DNA of 64,000 bases from Paralichthys olivaceus (taxonomy: Eukaryota > Chordata > Actinopteri > Pleuronectiformes > Paralichthyidae). A model generated the notes under the pieces. That model was not told where the DNA came from and ran no database searches. It saw nothing but the letters and a program-made list of their open reading frames with translations. How positions within the stretch are numbered: the first letter of the stretch is position 1; each line of letters starts with the position of its first letter. The position numbers and the translations under genes were made by a program. The stretch lies in assembly GCF_024713975.1 (NCBI RefSeq), contig NC_091094.1, positions 15,161,001-15,225,000 of the forward strand, in the 5' to 3' direction. Shown piece by piece: positions 57,944 to 64,000 of this stretch.

Positions 57944-60900
57944 AGTGTGCGTGCATGTATGAAAGCTTATTCTCATAAATGAATCACATACCTAAGCTTG
58001 ATTAGCTTCTGTTTAGCTATTCTGGAATTATTGTTATTATTGTTGTTGTTGTTGTTGTAATTATTATTAATGTTAATAATAATAATATCACTGAATGTGA
58101 CTCTATGCCATGTGGAAACACTGAATCAAATATTTGGCACACAACAGTGTGTGTATCACCATCGCTGCTAGGATATCGCTACATCATTGATATGAAACAC
58201 ATTGCGTACACTTTGTACATTTACACTTTGTATCAAAACAAAACAAAAAATACAATTAAAAAAACACATTAAAGTGCAGCATCACACAAGAGGCTGTATC
58301 TTCAGCCCCCACACAATGAAAGTGCTAATGAGAGAGGTCTTTGACACCAGACACGTCTTGAATTTTCACATCGTCTGTCGACGTCACACACAGCTGACAT
58401 CAGCTCATGGAGGATGAAGTGCACATGGGGAGAGAGAAAGGTGAGACAGAGGGACAGAGGGGTGACTTGACTTGAAAGAGTGAGGAGTGAGAGATGGGAG
58501 GATATAGCCAGAGCTGATTTTCTTTCTCCAATAAAAGCAACAGCCCCCCAGTGTTGCCATGGCGACCTCCTCTCGCTCCCTTCCTTTCAGCGAGCTAGCA
58601 CTTATCCTTGCTGCCTCTCAGTCAGCAGGGCATGTCGGTGTGTGTGCTTTTGTGTGCTGGCTCCTGAATGAATCAAGCAAATGAAGGGGAAAGCCACTAG
58701 AGGCCATGTCCGACTGTTTCTCACACACACACTCACACCCACATGCACATAATACACATTAATATAAGCCCTAAAGCTGCAGAATTTTTCAAACCACTGA
58801 GTTAGCCGACTTCTTTCTTCGTCTCTCCTTACATTCTGCAGTGGCTCCACATTTTCTGTCCTCTACAACCACTCCGGTTACTGATTTCAGTGACCGCACA
58901 CCCACACATCCTCCATACATATACCGCCTGTAAACGGGAACTGTGATGAAAAGAAAAAAGATAAGGATGAAAAGGGCACTATGAGAGATTTTTTTCCATT
59001 AGCCTAAGGTAAAGATTACGAACGCAAACAAGATAATTCATATGAAACCAAATCGCCTCCAAAGTCACATAGGAGGACGCAATGTCCTTCTCACCTGAAC
59101 TTGAACTTGAAATTGGAATATTTATATTTAATTTATATATGTATGTAGTTACAATGTAAATGATTCACCAATATCTTCTGTTTGTGGATAGTGTTTTTTA
59201 AAATTGGTTCTTAAGAAAGTTCAACTATTTCAGATGCCTGAACTTGAGAATTGTTCACCTGTGTCCTTATATTGAAGAATCCTATCGTCTTCTTAAAGTT
59301 AAAGCACATGCCGGTTACTCCTAATTAGCGTATAGGTAAAAGCCCGGCCAATGTCCACAGGCATGAGACTGCAGGGCTTTGTTCAGACAAATTTACAAAA
59401 CTAAAAATATGCACTGAAACTTGTTCTTTCTTTTGTGGTGCATTTTCTTGAAATTTATTTCTAAGAATCTCATACATTCAAATTATTATAAATCAAAAAG
59501 ATATTATACATTATCATTAATTTAAATCCTACACGTTTGTTAGGTTGAAGAAAAACAATTTCTGATTATTTTGCACCAGCATGTCAATGGTCACGTGTGA
59601 ACAAGTGTGCTCTGTTCTTAATTAAGCCCAAATCCTGGATAAGAAAACATTGGTGAATGTCAGAAACTTCGTGAAAACTACGTATTTGGGTTTTAAGAAG
59701 AAAATTCTTTGGTTGGTCTCATCTGATCTGCACATGCTCGCATAGACTCTTCTTCTAACTCACAGTTTTCACACTGGAGACAGATCTGCTCAGGCTCTGT
59801 GACTCATCATCAGTTTATTCTTCATCAGTGACCAGAGGCTCCCCTCCTCACTCTTCACAAGGTCTGCAAAAAAATAAATTCATCTTTTGTTTCATCACTC
59901 ACTGTATTGAATTATTATGTGGACAGCAATAAGAGAGGAGGAGTTGGGCAAAGAAGTTGTTGAGATTGAAGAAATAAAACATTTACTATTTATGCAGATT
60001 TTGGGTTTAATTTCGTTCCCACAAACATCTGGTAACGACTGCGGCTGCTTCTGCTGAAAACTTGTGTTGCTCTGTTACTCTGTGATGAATCGTCGTTGTT
60101 TTGTAAGATCCAATTCTCAAAGAAATACAGAATTTGCATAGACTCAGTGTCCATCCAAACAGATGTGATTCTCAGAATCCACTGATGCCAAATGTTTATC
60201 TTTTAGGATGTGCAGGTAATGCAAGTTGTAGTGGTACATTTTCTGTAGCTTTAAACTAAATGTGAGGATAAGGTAAAAACACTAAACTCAATTCCATATG
60301 ACTGCTCTACACAACCATTACAAATAACTGTCAATAATAATAATATAACCATGGTGAAGCTTTGCTTAGGTTTAGATACGAAAAACCCACGGTTAAGTTT
60401 TGGGAAATATCACAGTTCTTGGATTTAAATAACCACTTAGTTAAGATTATGGGAGCTTTATCATCATGGTTACAAACAACACTCCAGAGACTTTCCTGTT
60501 GTGAAAGAATCAATTTCTTGGATTTTCACATTAAAAAGCATTTGCTGTGTCAGCCACTCAATCACTAACCCCTGCTTCAGTATATAGTTAATGCTAGAGC
60601 ACTCTATAGTGAGCTCATGGGCAAAAGAAAACACACTACTTACACATTTTCTCTGCACCGAGAATTACATCATTTTTGTGTCGGCCGTTGGAAAATCCCA
60701 TGGTACATTTTAATGTTTATTTCACACTTTAGTAGTAATACATAGATATGTGGAACGACCATCACAAATGTAAACATAAAATTCTGTACCACACTTCATG
60801 CAGTTTTTTCATATTTTAGCATCACAGCTTAAATTTTAAAAATATTCAAGACAAGTTATAAAACTGGATGTTTTAAAAATTGGTTTGTGATAATGCTGGC

Positions 60901-61063
60901 AAATGTAAACCTGTCTGTCTTTATCCTCAGTATCATTTGAATATTGTTGGTAATAGTAAGGAGTAGAATCATCAGAGAGAGAAGACTGAGACTTGTTACC
61001 TGAGCCCCTCGGCCACCTTTTCTCCTGTCAACGCCACAAGCGCATTGCTTGGTGAAATATGTT

Positions 61064-61076
61064 GTTGCCTAGTGAC
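61064..61076 (+). promoter_or_regulatory. RFX X-box in a probable promoter
   Basis: GTTGCCTAGTGAC fits the X-box consensus (GTNRCC, 0-3 bases, RGYAAC) with one mismatch and a one-base spacer. It lies 105-117 bases upstream of a candidate start codon at 61181, the usual X-box position in ciliary gene promoters. A Staf/ZNF143-like half site (GATGCATTGTGGGA) follows at 61101-61114. Confidence 0.5.
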
Positions 61077-61180
61077 CATCTGTTGTACATTACTTTTCAA
61101 GATGCATTGTGGGAAAAAATGAGTCCACTATACAGTGGACTAAATAATGAGTGGTGAGTATTTTCGGACACAGCCAATCT

Positions 61181-61246
61181 ATGGAGAATGACTCAGCTGT
61201 GAGGACATTCTCTGGAGCTCAGTTTGAAGATGGCAACATGACAAAG
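61181..61246 (+). CDS. Possible first coding exon of an unidentified gene (partial)
   Basis: An ATG opens 22 codons that end exactly at a good 5' splice site (ACAAAG|GTAATT), phase 0. The peptide (MENDSAVRTFSGAQFEDGN, then MTK) is hydrophilic and not recognised; FSGAQFEDG is faintly MORN-like. The support is mainly context: an X-box at 61064, a Staf-like site, a short 18-20 base palindrome (61122-61141) and the donor. The remaining exons were not found up to the window end, so the gene would run off the right edge or have a long first intron. It could be chance. Confidence 0.35.
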
Positions 61247-64000
61247 GTAATTGTGGCTCATTTTCTGAAACATGTTTTTTTTTTATATTTTTGTTTTGTT
61301 TTTAGTTGTTAAGAAAGTCTGACTCAAACCCTGATTCTGTGTCGGGACCTGTACGAGTCAAGTTTGGTAGTAAAACTTACTGAGATGTAGGGGCCAATGT
61401 GAAGCTGTAGCTGCCATTTGCACAGACCGCCTCCACATGGTTTACACTGTGTTTAATGCTGCAGAAATGATATCTATGGTGTTACTGCTGTATTCCTGCA
61501 GCTTTTTACCTCCATTCCAGTGCAGTCAAACTGGATCGCCTCCTCTATTTTCAGTGCATAACCAAATTAATAGCATTTTCAACAGAGAGTGATAATGATC
61601 ACATTGAAAATATATACATGCTGCAGTATCACTGAGCCTCTCACTGGCTGTACACATACTGGACTAAACTTTCATTCATTAAGTACCAGTTGCCACCATG
61701 TACCATGTGGAACTATTCAGAAAGTATAGGAATCACTAACACACTATTGGAATCAGAGACATGTAATAAACAGCTAAAAACCCAGAGTATATCCCATAGT
61801 AAATTATTATCTTATTGCTTTGTCTTTTAAGCACCATTAAAATCATCCCCATGTCAATCTCATCGAAGCTTGAAAGGAAGTTAACATGGTGAGAAATTTA
61901 CATCTGAAATCCTGTCATGAAGTTTGCACTGGAGATTTGTAATGGTGTTAATAAGAGTAGATACACCGAACAGAGTGTGAAATAGTGAAATATTAAAAAA
62001 CTAAAATAAAAAAACTGAAATGCCATCAGGAGCCAGAGAAAAACTTCTCATCCAGCAAAAATAGCTCCGTAACTTAGACAAAGTAATTTTCCTTTTGGCT
62101 TGTGACAGAGGGAAAGAGAAAGAGTGAGAGAGTGAAGCAGCGAGCAGAAAGAGAGGAGGAGAGAGGAGAGGGACAGAAGCTCTGCTGCAGAACACACCTC
62201 ATCTCCTCTGTAGCTGGAGGGAGAGAGGGATAGAGAGAGAGAGAGAGAGATAGAGGGAGAGACTGAGTCTGTGCCAATTTTTCTCTTCAGCCCCAGCAAG
62301 AGGGAGAGAGCGAGGGAAGTGATATTTCAGGAATCTTAAGAGATCCACAAAAACGTGTGACTGGGAGGGAGAGGAAGAATCACAGCATCCCTGCACATGA
62401 GGCATGTGCAAAGAACGACTGACGACTAATGAAGGAGGCAAAAGAGATGTAGTCGACGCTTCTCATGCGGTAAGAAAAATGTGATGATATCATTTTCAGA
62501 GGAAGCTAAGGACTGTTGCACTCACACAGAAATGCAGTCACTCTTACACACATGCAGGACACACACTCACTCACTCTGAGTAAAAGCAGCAGACGTGATG
62601 GTTGCAGGTGTTTGTTAGAGGTGAAGGAGTGTGGAGGTCTGTGGTTGCAGATGCGGGAAAGTGCATCAGTTTCTGTGTTTTTTTTCTTTTAATTTTTATA
62701 GGATCTGCATCCAGAGCCTCTACCTCTGTCATACAGCCGTCTCTTTCCGCCTTGTTGCAGTGTCTCTCTGTGTCATAGCAGCACAGCAAAAACAACCCTT
62801 ATGTAATGAATCATCTCATGAAAGCATTTATTTCTACTCCACACCTTCCTACAGTCTGTGGTCCTCTCTGGCTGCATCATTTGGTCAGATTGGATAAAAC
62901 TAAGTCAAATCCAGATGATGAGCAAACATGTTTAACTTCAACTTCTGCAGAAACATCAATGTTTCTTCACAACAACATGTCAGAGTTTCCTTTTTCACAT
63001 GGGTGAGAGTCTGAAACCTTTCAAGCCACTGATTTAATGATGATTGTGCACAAGACTACATTTTGATTGTTTAAGCCATGCATAATGGCTTCTTTTTTAA
63101 ACCCAGAATTGCACAACTTGTTTTATTGCAAGAAGAAACATATTTTCTTTAACACACATGTCAAACTTACACCAGAGTAAATTCAAAAGTTATAGCAAAG
63201 GTTTGATTTTGCATGTTTAGGTTTATAATGAATGACTTGAAGCCTCCTCATTCCATCTCACTGCATCATTGGATGTGTTTCCTCTCATTTAATATCTATC
63301 ATGTATCTATCATGTGTCTCCCTAATCGTTAAAGTCGCAGACAGACTTGAGTGTAAACATCAACTCGAAGGTTCAGTTTCTTTTATAAGTCAAATTCATG
63401 TTACAAACTGGCCGAACAAATGCAACCAGACTAATGGAATACTTAATGTATTTTTTTTTCTCCTTAATAGGTCACAGTCTGGGGTCTGTGCAGTGGTTCA
63501 GAAATCACATATGCATATATTTTGGGTGTGTTGGTGAGTGTGTAGAGGGAAATAGATTCATGTGTATGAGATAATAAGAAATATCTGGCCAATGGAAACA
63601 TTGATAGATCAGTTATGGATCCAGAAACTTGAACAACACATCTCAGGTTCAGAATAGAGACAAGGAAAAGATAAAAGATATGGAAGTCCAACAACACAGA
63701 GAATAATATTTGGTTTATGCTCTGCAGAAGTGATGGATTGAGAGGTTTGGGACATTCCTTTAAATTCTTCATTAATGCATATTTGCTTGAGCATAGTATT
63801 TAAAAAGACATTCTGTTTGAGCTATGGTATGTGCTGAGAAAGTATCTATACCAAAAGTAGTAATTGTTGTGGAATACTGTGAATACTGTTGTCTTTTGTA
63901 ATGAATTTATGTACTCTTTGGTAAATAAATAAGAAAACCTAACTTTCACAGAGCAAAGACACAAAATGCTTCATAAAAATAAAACAAATCTGTTAAAAAC
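61247..64000. other. Right end of window, no certain exon
   Basis: If the 61.18 kb exon is real, this is its first intron. It includes a purine-rich GA tract (about 62100-62330), a candidate donor (GCG|GTAAGAAA at 62469/62470) and an acceptor with a strong T-rich tract at 62701, but downstream frames show no recognisable protein. The final kilobase is AT-rich and featureless. Confidence 0.4.
62102..62335. repeat. GA-rich purine tract
   Basis: Degenerate GA-repeat sequence including a near-pure (GA)n run around 62225-62250. Such tracts occur in 5' UTRs and promoters of vertebrate genes as well as in plain simple sequence. Confidence 0.7.

Larger units (their letters stand above)
54634..61180. 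other. Spacer upstream of chitinase, without a recognised complete gene
   Basis: The left end is the chitinase promoter. The interior is AT-rich spacer with a tRNA-like SINE fragment at 56.3 kb, a facing (CA)n/(GT)n pair at 57.84-57.94 kb, a TTG/TTA-rich tract at 58.03-58.09 kb and RFX X-box-like motifs at 57.6, 58.55 and 61.06 kb. A possible small minus-strand terminal exon (59790-59863) is too weak to call as a gene. No larger conserved open frame is seen. Confidence 0.5.

Noticed and set aside
62702-62807. Candidate second exon after the strong T-rich acceptor at 62701
   Set aside because: All three frames stay open for a while and none resembles a known protein; joining it to the 61181 exon would be a guess.
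1-64000. CRISPR array, bacterial operon or integrated virus
   Set aside because: No regularly spaced direct repeats with unique spacers, no compact prokaryotic gene layout and no retroviral or DNA-virus gene was seen; the window is ordinary fish nuclear DNA.

Overview
This is nuclear DNA from a ray-finned fish, most likely a percomorph teleost. The genes are split by introns with GT-AG junctions. The spacers are AT-rich and full of (CA)n/(GT)n microsatellites. Several dispersed repeats resemble families I know from teleost genomes: a tRNA-headed element, TTAA-ended and TIR-bearing MITE-like elements, and LINE 3' ends. I could assemble five protein-coding genes exon by exon, with consistent splice phases in each.

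Layout. 1-13.3 kb: no gene recognised, with microsatellites and a MITE-like fragment. 13.3-16.6 kb, minus strand: a class II small leucine-rich proteoglycan (SLRP), closest from memory to lumican. 16.6-24.5 kb: spacer with GT-rich tracts and repeats. 24.5-26.9 kb, plus strand: fibromodulin. 30.3-35.6 kb and 40.6-49.9 kb, plus strand: two tandem SLC6A14-like (B0,+) Na+/Cl- amino-acid transporters with 15 coding exons each. 51.8-54.6 kb, minus strand: an acidic-chitinase-type GH18 enzyme with a C-terminal chitin-binding domain. 54.6-61.0 kb: spacer with several RFX X-box-like motifs. 61.0-61.25 kb: a probable X-box promoter with a first coding exon of an unidentified gene. 61.25-64 kb: no certain exon.

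The fibromodulin/chitinase association matches the human 1q32 neighbourhood (CHIT1-BTG2-FMOD-PRELP), so the block is probably old, with the SLC6 pair lying between. The two SLRPs are matrix proteins, the transporters are epithelial-type amino-acid carriers, and the chitinase is secreted. They share ancestry and neighbourhood rather than one pathway.

The most interesting observations are four. (1) A ~350-bp nearly identical tract, introns included, lies inside otherwise diverged transporter paralogues, which suggests gene conversion. (2) Both SLRP genes carry extra introns inside the normally uninterrupted LRR exon, at different places in each gene; the three in fibromodulin all fall at K|V codon pairs (AAG|GT). 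(3) The second transporter has Met where the first has Trp in the TM6 substrate-site segment. (4) A compact X-box promoter at 61 kb precedes an unidentified first exon.
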